This document shows, piece by piece, positions 1 to 12,700 of a stretch of DNA of 64,000 nucleotides. The translations under genes and the position numbers were made by a program. How positions within the stretch are numbered: the first letter of the stretch is position 1; every line of letters begins with the position of its first letter. The stretch covers positions 17,856,001-17,920,000 of the forward strand of contig NC_083603.1 in NCBI RefSeq assembly GCF_029168945.1, written 5' to 3'. Below the pieces are notes generated by a model, which was given only the letters and a program-made list of their open reading frames with translations, was not told where the DNA came from and searched no databases. The DNA comes from Cannabis sativa (lineage: Eukaryota > Streptophyta > Magnoliopsida > Rosales > Cannabaceae).

Positions 1-1561
1 GAAGGAATAGAGAGAGAGAGGGTGGCGGCTCAGAGAGAATTTTCTGAGAGAAAATTCTTTCAGAATAATGCTGTGAAAAGCTTTTTCAGTTGTGTTGTGT
101 TTCTGAAGCCTTTGCCTTCTATTTATAGAAGACAACCAAGGGCTATGATTGACATTTTGAATTGAAAAAATCAAAGGGAAAAGGAAGCTAAGTGGCCAGC
201 CTAGGCAATGTCGAAACAAGGCTTGCCACTTTTCCAACTTTCCTTTTCCTACACTTGATAGTTTCCTTTTTGTGAAAAATTGCCAATTTCATTGTTCAAC
301 CATATTAATGATAAATCTAATTATTTAATAATTAAAATTAATTATCAAATAATATATTATCATTTATTTTATTAATAATGAAACTAATTAAAGTTTCCTA
401 ATTAATAAATATGCCCTTCAAAATCTCTATTTACTGTTTTGCCCTTAATAAGTGCTAAATTCTCAAACTGACAAGTCCATCTTGAGAATTTTTAATTGAT
501 TAATTAAAATCAATTAAATGAGTCTTACAAGTAATATCATCTCAACTAGTGAGGGGACCATGGGTCTATATATCCGAGCTTCCAATAAGCAGATCTAGAA
601 TTTACCACTTAAATTCACTGACTTATTAATTCTTCGTTGAATCAACACATAGAACTCAGAATTGCACTCTCAGTATATAGAATGCTCTATATGTTCCACC
701 ATATAGACACATTATTAGTTATCCATTGTTATAATCCTAATGTGATCAATGATCCTCTATATGGATGATCTACACTGTAAAGGGACTTAAATTACCGTAA
801 CACCCTACAATGTATTTTATCCTTAAAACACTTAACCCTGTATAAATGATATTTCAACTAAGTGAAATGAGTACTCAATCATTTATCTCGTTTGGTTAAG
901 CTCGAAGGAAATCACCCTTTGCTTACTATTCGCCAGATAGAAGCTATAGATTCCATATTTATGTTAGCGCTCTCACTCAATCGCACTACCGTGTTCCCAA
1001 AATGTATGTATTGCCCAGACTAAAGATTTAGGCTTAACTAACAAATCAAAGAACACGAATAACACTCTTGAAATTAAGCCTAACCATATCAGGATTTAGA
1101 TCATTTTATCTAGGATCAACTTATGATATTGAATTGAATAGATGTTTACGGTAAGTTTCAAAATCTAATTCAAAGTTCAATATCGGTCCATTCCAATGCA
1201 TACTCCATGCATCCAACCTGAGCTTTACTTTAACCTATGTTCTGGAAAGAGCATAACATTTCTCCAAATGTAAGTAAACTCTGTTGTAGATTGTCATATC
1301 AGTGAAACCCAGTGTTCTGATAAATCTAGGAATACTTTATTCACATAGTCATGTTTATTTTCCACTGTGTTGACAACACAATAAACATGTTCAAGTATGT
1401 GAAAGGGGTTTGGATGAATTTATAAATCAAATAGACAAGCAATTGATTAAGTGAACCAAAACATACACAAGTGAATGAAAAATTACTTCTGTTACTTTAT
1501 TGATATTGAATAATCTGGATTACATTGAAACAGAGTTTTATTTAGGGCATAAAACCCAACA
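1..1561 (-). repeat. Copia LTR, 3' LTR of element 1 (cut by window edge)
   Basis: Direct repeat of 8120-9679, with about 14 substitutions and one single-base indel visible by eye. The inner edge reads CCCAACA on the plus strand, which is the complement of the LTR start TGTTGGG. A TATA-like CTATAAATAG lies on the minus strand at 119-128. About 320 bases of this LTR lie outside the window. The match to 7801-9679 shows one element transcribed on the minus strand, with this copy at its 3' end. Confidence 0.95.
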
Positions 1562-1577
1562 AACTCCCACTTGCACT
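1562..1577 (-). other. Polypurine tract of copia element 1
   Basis: On the minus strand the bases immediately upstream of the 3' LTR read AGTGCAAGTGGGAGTT. The same purine-rich string precedes the right LTR of the second copia element at 36419-36434. This is the expected position of the plus-strand primer for reverse transcription. Confidence 0.85.
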
Positions 1578-1590
1578 AATATAAAACAAA

Positions 1591-4500
1591 TCAGTACATT
1601 TCAATTAATCCTAAATTCTGACGGTGCTTTTCGAATGAAGTCACTGCCAAGACTTTGGTGAATGGATCTGCCAAGTTATCCTGCGTATCCACTTTCTCTA
1701 CCAGTACATCCCCTCTTGCCACATATTCTCTGATAATATGATACTTTCTTTCTATGTGCTTACTTCTCTTGTGGCTCCGAGGTTCCTTACTGTTGGCTAT
1801 AGCTCCAGTGTTATCACAAAGCAGGACTAGAGGCCTTTCCATTTCAGGAACTACACCAAGACAGGTGAAGAACTTCCTTAGCCAGACAACCTCTTTAGCT
1901 GCTTCAGCCGCAGCTATGTATTCTGCCTCCATGGTAGAATCCGAAATCGCAGTTTGTTTAGCACTTCTCCAAACCACTGCTCCACCCCCAAGAGTAAACA
2001 CCATCCCAGATGTAGATTTCCTGTCTTCAAGACATCCCTGGAAATCTGAGTCTGTATAGCCTAAGGGATTCGAAGCACCACCCTTGTAGACTAATACATA
2101 ATCTCTTGTACTCTTTAAGTATTTCAAAATATACTTAACAGCATTCCAATGTACCCTTTCTGGATTTGACTGATACCTGCTCACGATTCCAACTGCATAG
2201 CGGTATGTCGTGTCTAGTGCATAGCATAGCATACATTAGACTTCCAACTGCAGAAGCATAAGGAATTTTTGCCATGTCTTCTATCTCTTGAGGATCAGTA
2301 GGACACTGTTCCTTAGATAGACGGATACCATGTCTAGAGGGCATGTTTGCCCGGTCATGGAAAATCTCTCAAGAACTTTGTCAATGTAAGTTGTTTGAGA
2401 GAGAGCAAGGGATCTGTTCTTCCGGTTTCTGACAATCTGAATACCAAGAACATAGGCTGCCTCACCCAAGTCTTTCATGTCGAATTGAGTGTCAAGCCAT
2501 TCCTTGATGTGAGTCATTTTCTTGACATTGTTTCCAATGATCAAAATGTCATCAACATAAAGGACCAGGAATACTACTACTTGGTTTTCCTTGAGTTGGT
2601 AAACACAAGGTTCATCTTCATTCTGATGAAAGCCGTAGGTCTTGATGATCTCATCAAACCTTTTGTTCCATGAGCGAGAAGCTTGCTTAAGCCCATATAT
2701 GGACCTATTTAATTTGCAAACTTTATTCTCCTGCCCAGGAAGAACATAACCTTCTGGTTGCTCCATATAGATGGTTTCTTCAAGAAGCCCATTAAGAAAG
2801 GCTGTCTTGACATCCATTTGCCAAATTTCATAATCTAAAGCGGCAGCTATGGAGAGAAGAATTCGGATGGATTTGAGCATGGCAACAGGACTAAAAGTTT
2901 CCTCATAGTCCACACCTTCTCTTTGGGTATAACCCTTGGCGACCAGTCTAGCTTTGAAAGTTTCGACTTCGCCTCCAGCACCTCTTTTCTTCTTGTAGAC
3001 CCATTTACATCCAATTGGACGAAAATCTTCAGGTGGTTCTACATATTCCCAGACTTTGTTCTTTTTCATGGAATCCATTTCTGAATCCATACCGGCTGAC
3101 CATCGCTTCCGTTGCGGACTTGCCATTGCCTGTTTATAGGGCAATGGGTCGTCATCAATACCGTCACCAATGACCATATTGATTTCACCATCCAAGCCAT
3201 AACGAGATGGTTTTGTAGAAACCCTCCCACTACGACGAGGAGCGGTGACCTTCTGAACAGGAGCTTTAGTAGTAGTTTTCTCAGTTGCTTCAACTGAGGG
3301 AGTGGGATGTTCCTCTTCTTGAGTAGAAGAAGATGGTACATTTGAAGGAACAGTATCTGTGAGCATTTCCTCTAATACAATTTCACTTTTCGGTTTGTTG
3401 TCTTTCATATAGTTGTCTTCAAGGAAAGTAGCATTTGTAGAAACAAACACTTTGTTATCCTTGTGACTATAGAATAGTCTACCCCTAATCTCTTTAGAAT
3501 TTCCGACAAACATGCAAACCTCAGTTCGCGATTCCAGTTTGCCTTCTTTCTTTCTTAAGACGTGAGCAGGGCACCCCCAAATCCTATAATGGCGCAAACT
3601 AGGGACTGCTTTAGATGGAACAACATTTAAAATTTCGTTTGCCATTTGAATAGCATATCCCCAGAAGGACGTAGACAGAGTTGAGTAACTTAGCATAGAC
3701 CTAACCATTTCTAAGAGAGTGGGATTTCTTCTTTCTGCAACTCCATTCTGCTGTGGAGTGCTAGGGGCAGTATATTGGGATTCAATTCCAAGTTCAATTA
3801 AATGATCTTTGAACTGCATATCCATATATTCTCCACCCCTATCAGTTCGCAAGATCTTTAATGATTTACCTAATTGGTTTTGAGCCAAAGCATGAAATTC
3901 CTGAAACTTTTCAAACGTTTCAGATTTCTTTTGCATTAGGTAAAGAAAACTATATCTAGAGAAATCGTCAATGAAAGTGACGAAATACTCATAACCTCCT
4001 CTGGCTTTTACATTCAGCGGTCCGCAAACATCTGAATGTACTAACCCTAGGGGTTCTTTGACACGCTCTCCCTTTGCAGAGAAAGAACGTTTGGTCATTT
4101 TTCCTTCTAGGCAAGACTCGCAGACTGGCAGTTCTCCTAAGACGACATTTTTAAATGGACCGTCTTTGGTTAGCCTATTGAGTCTATCAAAACCTATATG
4201 ACCTAGACGTAAATGCCATAGATAAGTTTGATCATCATTATCAATCTCTTTTCTCTTAAGGCTTCTAGGTTTAGCTACATTGAAAAGTTTAGTATTTAGT
4301 GAGATTTTAGTATCAGGTCTTAAAACATAAAGCCCTCGTTCCATGTTTGCAACACATATATGAAATCCATTACGAGAAATTGAACAATTTGAACTCGAAA
4401 AATTCAATATATAAAATTGTGTCTGTAAACATGAAACACTAATCAAGTTTCTACTAAAATTAGGAATATATAAAACATTCTCTAAAAGTAAAAACTTCTT

Positions 4501-4656
4501 AGAATTAAACTTGATTCGGGCTGTTCCTCTTGCTTTAACTGATACCAACTCGCCATTTCCAACTTTAAGCTTTAACTCATCTGGGTGAAGATTCTCCCAA
4601 GTTTCAAGCAGCTGCAATGAAGAACATACATGGTTAGTAGATCCAGAATCAACAAT
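1591..4656 (-). pseudogene. Copia pol (protease, integrase, RT, RNase H), broken by frameshifts
   Basis: This is the pol half of a Ty1/copia polyprotein, in the same frame as the upstream gag. The protease motif DSGSTNH lies just after the stop codon at 4657-4659. In the longest open segment (2281-4617, 778 residues) the integrase zinc finger has H at about 136 and 140 and CESC at 166-169. The integrase triad D196, D259, E295 has the family's 35-residue spacing. RT shows DVKTAFLNG at about 602 and the catalytic YVDD at 687-690. RNase H follows at 1591-2232 with TDSDFQG, a TMEAEY motif and LCDN. Two lesions separate RT from RNase H: a loss of one base near 2345 and a gain of one near 2210, each visible because the homologous reading jumps frame. 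The lineage looks Tork/Angela-like from the GKMTKR integrase motif; that part is tentative. Confidence 0.92.
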
Positions 4657-5259
4657 CTAGGAGGATTTGTCGTTCTCTAAAACACATGATTCAAATACAA
4701 AAGCATCACCTTCGTTTGAATTGTCTAGAAGCCTGGGACATTGTTCTTCTTTATGTCCCTTTCCATTACAATTCGCACATAGAACATGATGTCTGATAAT
4801 TGTATTTGAAGAAGCAGCTTTGTTAGAGCCCTCATGCTTAATCTTCTTCCTCTGATTAAAGCTTGCAATGCTAGGAGGTCTCATTGCAATCAGATCCCGC
4901 TCATGGGCCCTCAACTCAGACTCGAGTTTGTCCATGTCGGAGGAGTTAGGATTGTTCAATAAATAATATAGAACAAAACTGTTATACTCCTGAGGAAGAC
5001 TATAAAGTATGAGTTTTACCCATTGTTCCTTTGATAAATCAATTCCTAGTAGATTTGCCTTTTGGAATTTCAGATTCATCAACAATAGGTGTGAGTTAAT
5101 GCAACTACCAGGATGCATTTTCACACTATTGAGTTCTTTTGCAAAGATACTAATTAGGAGTGGATCGGGATGAGGGTTATTCATATTGGCACTACAACAT
5201 ATCAATAAACAGAAGTAAGGTTTTGGTTCTATAAATTCATACACAGGTTCAGAAAACAA
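4657..5259 (-). pseudogene. Copia gag with CCHC zinc knuckle, ending in an amber stop
   Basis: The Gag capsid and nucleocapsid protein of copia element 1 is 200 residues from the first Met, or 175 from the Met at 5184, which I prefer because the stretch before it matches non-coding leader in the second copia element. A UBN2-type capsid stretch contains LGIDLSKEQW at 71-80. A nucleocapsid zinc knuckle has C161, C164, H169 and C174 (CX2CX4HX4C). The frame stops at TAG (4657-4659) directly before IVDSGSTNH. Copia proteases usually have Trp there, so one TGG to TAG change probably split a single gag-pol ORF. Gag looks short at its N-terminus for the family. Confidence 0.85.
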
Positions 5260-7781
5260 ATAATCACTTATGTTATAAAAATACTAAATCTAACATAGTT
5301 TATTTTCCAAAGTTTCCAACGAACTGATACAGTGTCCCGTTTAGGCGAGAGTCAAAGCATCATCCATTGAATAGAGTTGTCAATTCATCTAAAATGTCAA
5401 ACATTCTAGCATTCTTTTATTCGATCAAGATTGGAATTCAGCGTTGTCCCGTTTAGGCGAGAGTCAAGGCAATTCTATCTTATGAGCTTCTACCATTGTT
5501 TCGTATTCTTATAAGTCTTACATAGTCGCCACCATTAGGGTGGTCATGAACCATATAAATAAAGCTATAAGAACACTTATCTTTCGAGATTAAACGGCGC
5601 TAACTTGCTAATGAACGTTCCTCCATTAGGGAGGATTACTCACTAAAACAATAGCTATGTAAAACCAACAATGGAGATCGAATTTCTCTTGATTAAGGCT
5701 CATTATTTAAACATGTATTTTGTTTAATCATTTATATTCCATATCTCAATAATGAAATATTACAAATTAAAGTAAAAACTTTAATTAAATTTCAAAAATG
5801 GAATAATTTTGAAAAATATCTTATTTAAGTTGTTTAGAAAAATCTAAATACCCAACTTAAAAATATTCATCAACCAATGACTTAATTAAATATTACCAAT
5901 TAAGTAGTAACCACTTAATTTAGAAGATATTCCATTTTAAGTTCCCATATTTAGAAAATATCAACTTAAAAAATATCTAAAGAATCTCAATAACCAATTT
6001 CCAAAATTCCTCAACTTAATTTATAATAGGAAACTCAAAAATATTCAAATCTAAGTTGATTTGATAGATTTAACTAAATCTCAACTTAAATAGGAATATT
6101 TAATGAAATTATAAAATTAAGATTCAGAAAGAATTTATATGGTTATAATTTCATATTTAATTAAAAACAAGAAAAATACCTATAGCTTTCCAGAATATAA
6201 CTATTCAAACTATGTTTTTCTTAAATTAATTTCAAGGAAGAATGAAATTAATTATGTTGCTCATCAATCTTTTATTAGGTTAAACTAATATAATTAACCT
6301 AGCACAGTTATCCAAATCAGGCAAATGGGCCTTCACAATTGGGGTTGTTCATGTGAGGGGGGGCTGGGTCCAGTATGTCGCACCCACTTCTAAGGCTCCC
6401 AACTCTCACACAAGGCCCAAAAGAGAGGAATTTAACCTTAAAATGAATAACTGTTATTAATTGAATAGGCTCACAACTAAATGAGCCTAAATAAAATCTA
6501 TCAGTTATGATATTTTATTTAGCAACAACCACCTATATGTATGTATAATAGAAATTAAACATATAGGCTCACACAGGCATACACATTTGGATGGATCCTA
6601 TCATGTTGCTAGGTCATACACAGATGAAAGAAGTTTGTAAAAATTACCTGTTACAAATTATTTACTTGATCTATCATCAATTGAACCTTTGGTTAAAATT
6701 AGATCATCTGATCTATCATCAAGTTAACCAAGGCAATTTAGATCAAGCAATAATAGGTTTTAGAAAACTTACAAACAATCTAAAACACATACTCCTGCAA
6801 CAAGGTTAGATTTGGATAGTTGGATGTAGGATTTATTTAATTTTAATCAATTTATTTCGAAAATAAAAATAAAATTAAACCTACCATTTTGAAAAATTAG
6901 GTTTTGGGTAACCTAAATGTCATTTCAAAATAAATTGCCAACTTTCCTTTTAAATTTCATGTTATTTAATAAATTAAATAATAAAATAGAAAATGGTAAA
7001 TACATACCCTTTTCTGGTTTTACAATTTAATTTAATTAAAAAATAACAAAATTTAAAAAGTTAACAAAAATACCTTATTTCCTCTTTTAAAATTATCATG
7101 ATTATTATGATCTTATTTTAATTAAGGTCAAGTTACCAAAAAAAATTAAATATCTGACCTTAAAAAAAATAAAATAATCAAAATTTAAAGGAAATAAGAA
7201 AAAGGTAAGCAAAACTTGATTTTTTCCTATTTTCAAAATCAAATTACACTAATATCTAAAATTAATTTTAAAAAATAAAATTAATTTATTTCTGATAATT
7301 AGATTTGAAATTTGAAAAACAAAAATCAACATACAAAACTACACAAAAAATCGGAATTTAATTTCATGAAATAGCATGAAAAATCGAAAAAATTGGAAAA
7401 TTGGATGAACTGTACGGATGGCATGCTGTGCATGGCCATCCGCGCACGGATCCAAGGTGCTTGACCGAGAGATCACGGCGCAGGGAGGCTGCAAGCAGCC
7501 ATTCCGCGCGCGTGATGAGTTGCTCGTCACCCCAATTTTTCCAATTTTCAAAAATTCATAACTAATTCAAATTAAATCGAAATCGAGTTCTGTAAAAAAG
7601 TAAATTGCTTAGAATTTTCCAAACTATCCAACAAAATAATTACAGAATAAAAACAGTAACCATTTTTCTCAGAATTCACAAACAACATTCAAACATCAAT
7701 ATGACACTCAAAGCAACATGATACCATCCAAAAAACAAGCAAATCGTTTTAAGTCCAAATTTCTTGCAACCAAATCAATTA
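5260..7781 (-). other. Long untranslated leader of copia element 1
   Basis: About 2.5 kb between the primer-binding site and gag has no credible coding sequence and is AT-rich, apart from a GC-rich island at about 7400-7530. Next to gag (5330-5680) it carries two copies of a motif containing GTCCCGTTTAGGCGAGAG (from 5334 and 5446) and two short perfect stems, CCACC/GGTGG near 5529 and CCTCC/GGAGG near 5622. The same blocks recur in reverse orientation in the leader of the copia element at 26126-38302. The segment 6340-6440 is likewise conserved there at about 31930-32040. Confidence 0.7.
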
Positions 7782-7798
7782 CCATGGCTCTGGTGCCA
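7782..7798 (-). other. Primer-binding site of copia element 1
   Basis: Two bases inside the 5' LTR the minus strand reads TGGCACCAGAGCCATGG. This resembles the TGGTATCAGAGC site, complementary to the 3' end of initiator tRNA-Met, found in many plant copia elements, with changes at two positions. Confidence 0.8.
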
Positions 7799-7800
7799 GT

Positions 7801-9679
7801 TGTTGGAAGTTATTTTACCAGGAACTTAGATCTACTCACAAGTATGTTGATTTAACAACCTAAATATGAACTTCTAAAACGATATGAAATTAAACACATA
7901 AGAGTATCAGAAATCTTACAGTGATTGCAGCGAAATATATGTCTCCTCCCACTCAGATCTCTAACCCTTGATTCCTTTCTGTAGCAGAGTATAATCAAGA
8001 TCTGAGCCCGAAAGTCCTTCTTTGTTGTCTCTGAAGTCTACACAGCCTTCCTCACTATGGTTGAGGTATTACTTGATGTGTGTGGGCACTACTCTAGCAC
8101 TCATACATTTCAAAACAGTGAAGGAATAGAGAGAGAGAGGGTGGCGGCTCAGAGAGAATTTTCTGAGAGAAAATTCTTTCAGAATAATGCTGTGAAAAGC
8201 TTTTTCAGTTGTGTTGTGTTTCTGAAGCCTTTGCCTTCTATTTATAGAAGACCACCAAGGGCTATGATTGACATTTTGAATTGAAAAAATCAAAGGGAAA
8301 AGGAAGCTAAGTGGCCGGCCTAGGCAATGTGGAAACAAGGCTTGCCACTTTTCCAACTTTCCTTTTCCTACACTTGATAGTTTCCTTTTTGTGAAAAATT
8401 GCCAATTCCATTGTTCAACCATATTAATGATAAATCTAATTATTTAATAATTAAAATTAATTATCAAATAATATATTATCATTTATTTTATTAATAATGA
8501 AACTAATTAAAGTTTCCTAATTAATAAATATGCCCTTCAAAATCTCTATTTACTGTTTTGCCCTTAATAAGTGCTAAATTCTCAAACTGACAAGTCCATC
8601 TTGAGAATTTTTAATTGATTAATTAAAATCAATTAAATGAGTCTTACAAGTAATATCATCTCAACTAGTGAGGGGACCATGGGTCTATATATCCGAGCTT
8701 CCAATAAGCAGATCTAGAATTTACCACTTAAATTCACTGACTTATTAATTCTTCGTTGAATCCACACATAGAACTCAGAATTGCACTCTCAGTATATAGA
8801 ATGCTCTATATGTTCCACCATATAGACACATTATTAGTTATCCATTGTTATAATCCTAATGTGATCAATGATCCTCTAAATGGATGATCTACACTGTAAA
8901 GGGACTTAAATTACCGTAACACCCTACAATGTATTTTATCCTTAAAACACTTAACCCTGTATAAATGATATTTCAACTAAGTGAATTGAGTACTCAATCA
9001 TTTATCTCGTTTGGTTAAGCTCGAAGGAAATTACCCTTTGCTTACTATTCGCCAGATAGAAGCTATAGATTCCATATTTATGTTAGCGCTCCCACTCAAT
9101 CGCACTACCGTGTTCCCAAAATGTATGTATTGCCCAGACTAAAGATTTAGGCTTAACTAACAAATCAAAGAACACGAATAACACTCTTGAAATTAAGCCT
9201 AACCATATCAGGATTTAGATCATGTGATCTAGGATCAACTTATGATATTGAATTGAATAGATGTTTACGGTAAGTTTCAAAATCTAATTCAAAGTTCAAT
9301 ATCGGTCCATTCCAATGCATACTCCATGCATCCAACCTCAGCTTTACTTTAACCTATGTTCTGGAAAGAACATAACATTTCTCCAAATGTAAGTAAACCT
9401 GTTGTAGATTGTCATATCAGTGAAACCCAGTGTTCTGATAAATCTAGGAATACTTTATTCACATAGTCATGTTTATTTTCCACTGTGTTGACAACACAAT
9501 AAACATGTTCAAGTATGTGAAAGGGGTTTGGATGAATTTATAAATCAAATAGACAAGCAATTGATTAAGTGAACCAAAACATACACAAGTGAATGAAAAA
9601 TTACTTCTGTTACTTTATTGATATTGAATAATCTGGATTACATTGAAACAGAGTTTTATTTAGGGCATAAAACCCAACA
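7801..9679 (-). repeat. Copia LTR, 5' LTR of element 1
   Basis: This is a complete 1879 bp LTR. On the plus strand it starts TGTTGGAAGT and ends CCCAACA, so on the coding strand it runs from TGTTGGG to CCAACA. It is followed by the primer-binding site. A TATA-like CTATAAATAG on the minus strand (8238-8247) probably marks the U3 promoter. It is nearly identical to 1-1561, so the insertion is recent relative to the other LTRs here. Confidence 0.95.
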
Positions 9680-10894
9680 AATAAATGGTGGAGATCTCAT
9701 TTCACATAAGCTGAAATATCATTTATACGGGGTCAAGTGTTTTAAGGATAAAATACATAGTAGGGTGTTACGGTAATCTAATCCCTTTACTGTGTAGATC
9801 ATTCATATAGAGGATCATTGATCAAATTAGGATTATAACAATGGATAACTAATGATGTGTCTATATGGTGGAACATATAGAGCATTCTATATACTAAGAG
9901 TGCAATTCTAAGTTCTATGCGTGGATTCAACGAAGAATTAATAAGTTAGTGAATTTTAGTGCTAAATTCTTGATCTACTTATTGGAAGCTCGGTTATATA
10001 GACCCATGGTCCCCCCACTAGTTGAGATAATATTGTTTGTAAGACTCATGTAATTGGTTTTGATTAATCAATTATAATTCACAAATTAGACTATGTCTAT
10101 TTGTGAAATTTTCACTAAGTAAGGGTGAAATTGTAAAGAAAGAGTTAATAGGGGCATATTTGTTAATTATGATACTTTGTATGGTTCAATTAATAAATAT
10201 GATAAATGGCAATATTATTTAATAATTATTTATAGTTATTAAATAGTTAGAATTGGCATTTAAATGGTTGAATTAGGAAATTGGTATTTTTAAGAAAATC
10301 GGATACAAAAGGTGTTAAAATTGCAAAATTGCAAAAAGCAAGGCCCAATCCACTAAGCCATGACCGGCCACCTTTGTAGGCTTTTTAAGTTGATATTTTC
10401 ATTATTTTAATGCCAAATAATTCAAACCTAACCCTAGTGGAATGCTATAAATAGATAGTGAAGGCTTCAGGAAAATTACACTTTCTGAATCAGAAAAACC
10501 TGAGCCTCCTCTCTCTTCTCTAGCCGCCACTCTCTCCTCTCTATTCTTCCTTCATATGTCGACCTACCTTAGTGATTAAATTAGTGCCCACACACATCAA
10601 GCAATACCTCAATCATAGTGAGGAAGATCGTGAAGAAAGATCATTAGCAAAGGAGATTCAGCATCAAGGATTCAGAGAAAGAGATCCAGGTTCAGATCTT
10701 GATAATACTCTGCTACAGAAAGGATTCAAGGGTTAGAGATCTGAACGGAAGGAGTCATTTAATTTCGCTGCACCCAATGTAAGGTTTCTTAAACTTTATA
10801 TGTGTTTAATTTATCGTTTTAGAAAGTTCTTATTTAGGATGTTAATAAACATACTTGTGAGTAGATCTAAGATCCTGATAAAATAATTCCAACA
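9680..10894 (+). repeat. Partial copia LTR (plus orientation), split by element 1
   Basis: It begins mid-LTR at a point aligning with about 26792 in the LTR at 26126-27996 (AATAAATGGTGGAGATCTC), and ends TTCCAACA. A TATA-like CTATAAATAG lies at 10445-10454. Its left part must lie beyond the window, on the far side of element 1. No primer-binding site follows it, so it is either the 3' LTR of an element or a solo LTR. Confidence 0.88.
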
Positions 10895-12233
10895 TTAAGA
10901 ACATGGTAGTTCAATTGAGTGGGACTGCTAATCATATACGGAATCTATAGCTTCTATAAATGCATAGAAGTGAAATGATAATTTCCTTCGAGCTTGGCTT
11001 AATAAAGATAAATAGTGACGTACTCATTTCGGTAATTATATTAGTTACTGAAATATCATTTATAGGTAGCTAAGTGTTTTAAGGATATAATACATTGAAG
11101 GGTAGAACGGTAAATTTGTCCTTACTCGATGTAGATCATCTATAGAGGATCATTAATTATTTGAATTATAACAATGGATAAATAATAGCGTATCTATATC
11201 TTGGAACATATAGAGTGTTCTATATAATTAAGATGCAATTCTAATTCTATAGTGGCGCAAGGAGGAATTAATAAGTTAAAGAATTTACTTGATAAATTCT
11301 AGAACTACTTATTGGAAGCTTGATTGTATAAGCCTATGGTCCCCACACTAGTTGAGATAATACTGCTTGTAGACTTAGTTAATTAGTTTTAATTAATCAA
11401 TTATAATTTTAAAATTAGTCTATGTCTTAATTGTGAATTTTCACTAAGCAAGGACTTAATTGTAAAGAAAAGAGGTTTAAGAGTTTATTTGTTAATTAAG
11501 AGATTTTCTAAAGTCTAATTAATAAATAAGTTATATAGCAATTTTATTTGATAAATAATTATAATTATTAAATAAATAGTTTTGACATTTATAGGATGAA
11601 AATTAGATAATATAGCATAAGTGAAAGAAAAGATAAATTGTTGAATAAAATAGTAAAATTGTAACTAGTGGGGTCCAAATCCTATGGTCGGCCACATAGT
11701 GTCAATTTTGCTGTTATTATCTTTTTTATTCTATATAATTGAAATCCTAACCCTAGTTTAAATACTATAAAAGGAATACGATGCTCTCATTCTCATCCAT
11801 CTTGCTTAACTTAGTTTTCTAACTCTGTCAAATAACTAGAAATTTGAGATCCTCCTTCCTTTGCTATTTCGAAATTCTCTCTCTCATTCTTCATCAATTT
11901 TTAAGCCTCTAGTAATAGAGTAGATGCCCACCCGTATTAAGTCAAGTACTCAATCATGGTGTGAAAGATTGTGAAGAATCCAACACCTGAAGGAGATCCA
12001 GGCTTAGATTTTGTTAATACTATGCGAAAGAAAGGAACAAGAGTTAGAGATCTGAGTGCAAGGAGCCATAACATTCCACTGCCACCAACGTAAGGTTTTT
12101 TTTTTTTTTTTTTTTTTAACTTTATATGTGTTTATTTTTATTACTTTAAGATTCATGTTTAGGGTTTTATATTATAGAATATAATCAACATACTTGTTAG
12201 TAAATCTAGATCCTGATAAAATATATTCCAACA
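10895..12233 (+). repeat. Partial copia LTR (oldest layer of the nest)
   Basis: It resumes mid-LTR at TTAAGAACATGGTAG, which matches the LTR at 41672-43511 read on its coding strand, and ends TTCCAACA. A TATA-like CTATAAAAGG lies at 11765-11774. The preceding LTR ends exactly where this one resumes, so the younger element interrupted it. The primer-binding site and leader follow, making this the 5' LTR of a truncated plus-strand element. Confidence 0.85.
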
Positions 12234-12700
12234 ACTGGCCATAGAGCCATGGTAATAATTTACTCATTTAAAATGATGAATGTGTGATTTGAATGTGATT
12301 CATGTTGATATATGTGTTTATTTGATGATTGATTGATGTTTACAAAATTTTTACAAAATATAATTAGATTTACAATATGGAATTATTTTATTTGGATATT
12401 ATGGAAAAAAATAAGCAATTTATTTTTTTACAAAACTGAATTTCAATTTAAATGGAATTAGTTATGAATTTTTGAAATTTAAAAAAATGAAGGAGGGGAT
12501 CACTCCCCTGAGTGCGCGCACACCCGAGTGTCACTCAGTGTCACGTGCACTCAGACATGTTTTGTTCGAAGAAGCTCGGTTGAGCTTGTCTGAAGACCCA
12601 CATCCGTGAGTGGAAATGTTGTGTGCACTATGGATGTGCGGCATCCTTCGGTCAAGCAGACTAGAACGCACGTGGATGGTATGCATTCTTTGAAATAATT
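12234..12700 (+). other. Copia primer-binding site and leader remnant
   Basis: It starts ACTGGCCATAGAGCCATGG, a decayed version of the primer-binding site seen at 7782-7798. It continues with leader resembling 28000-28400, including a GC-rich island at 12490-12690. No gag or pol follows, so the element is truncated here. The right boundary is approximate. Confidence 0.7.

Noticed and set aside
1754..2059. Plus-strand ORF of 101 residues
   Set aside because: It is the complement of the RNase H coding region of copia element 1, and its translation has no recognisable features.
7782..7798. Possible tRNA fragment
   Set aside because: It is a primer-binding site complementary to a tRNA 3' end; no cloverleaf surrounds it.
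8057..8422. ORFs within the copia LTR on both strands
   Set aside because: They overlap the TATA region of the LTR, and the same stretch recurs in other LTRs with disrupted frames.
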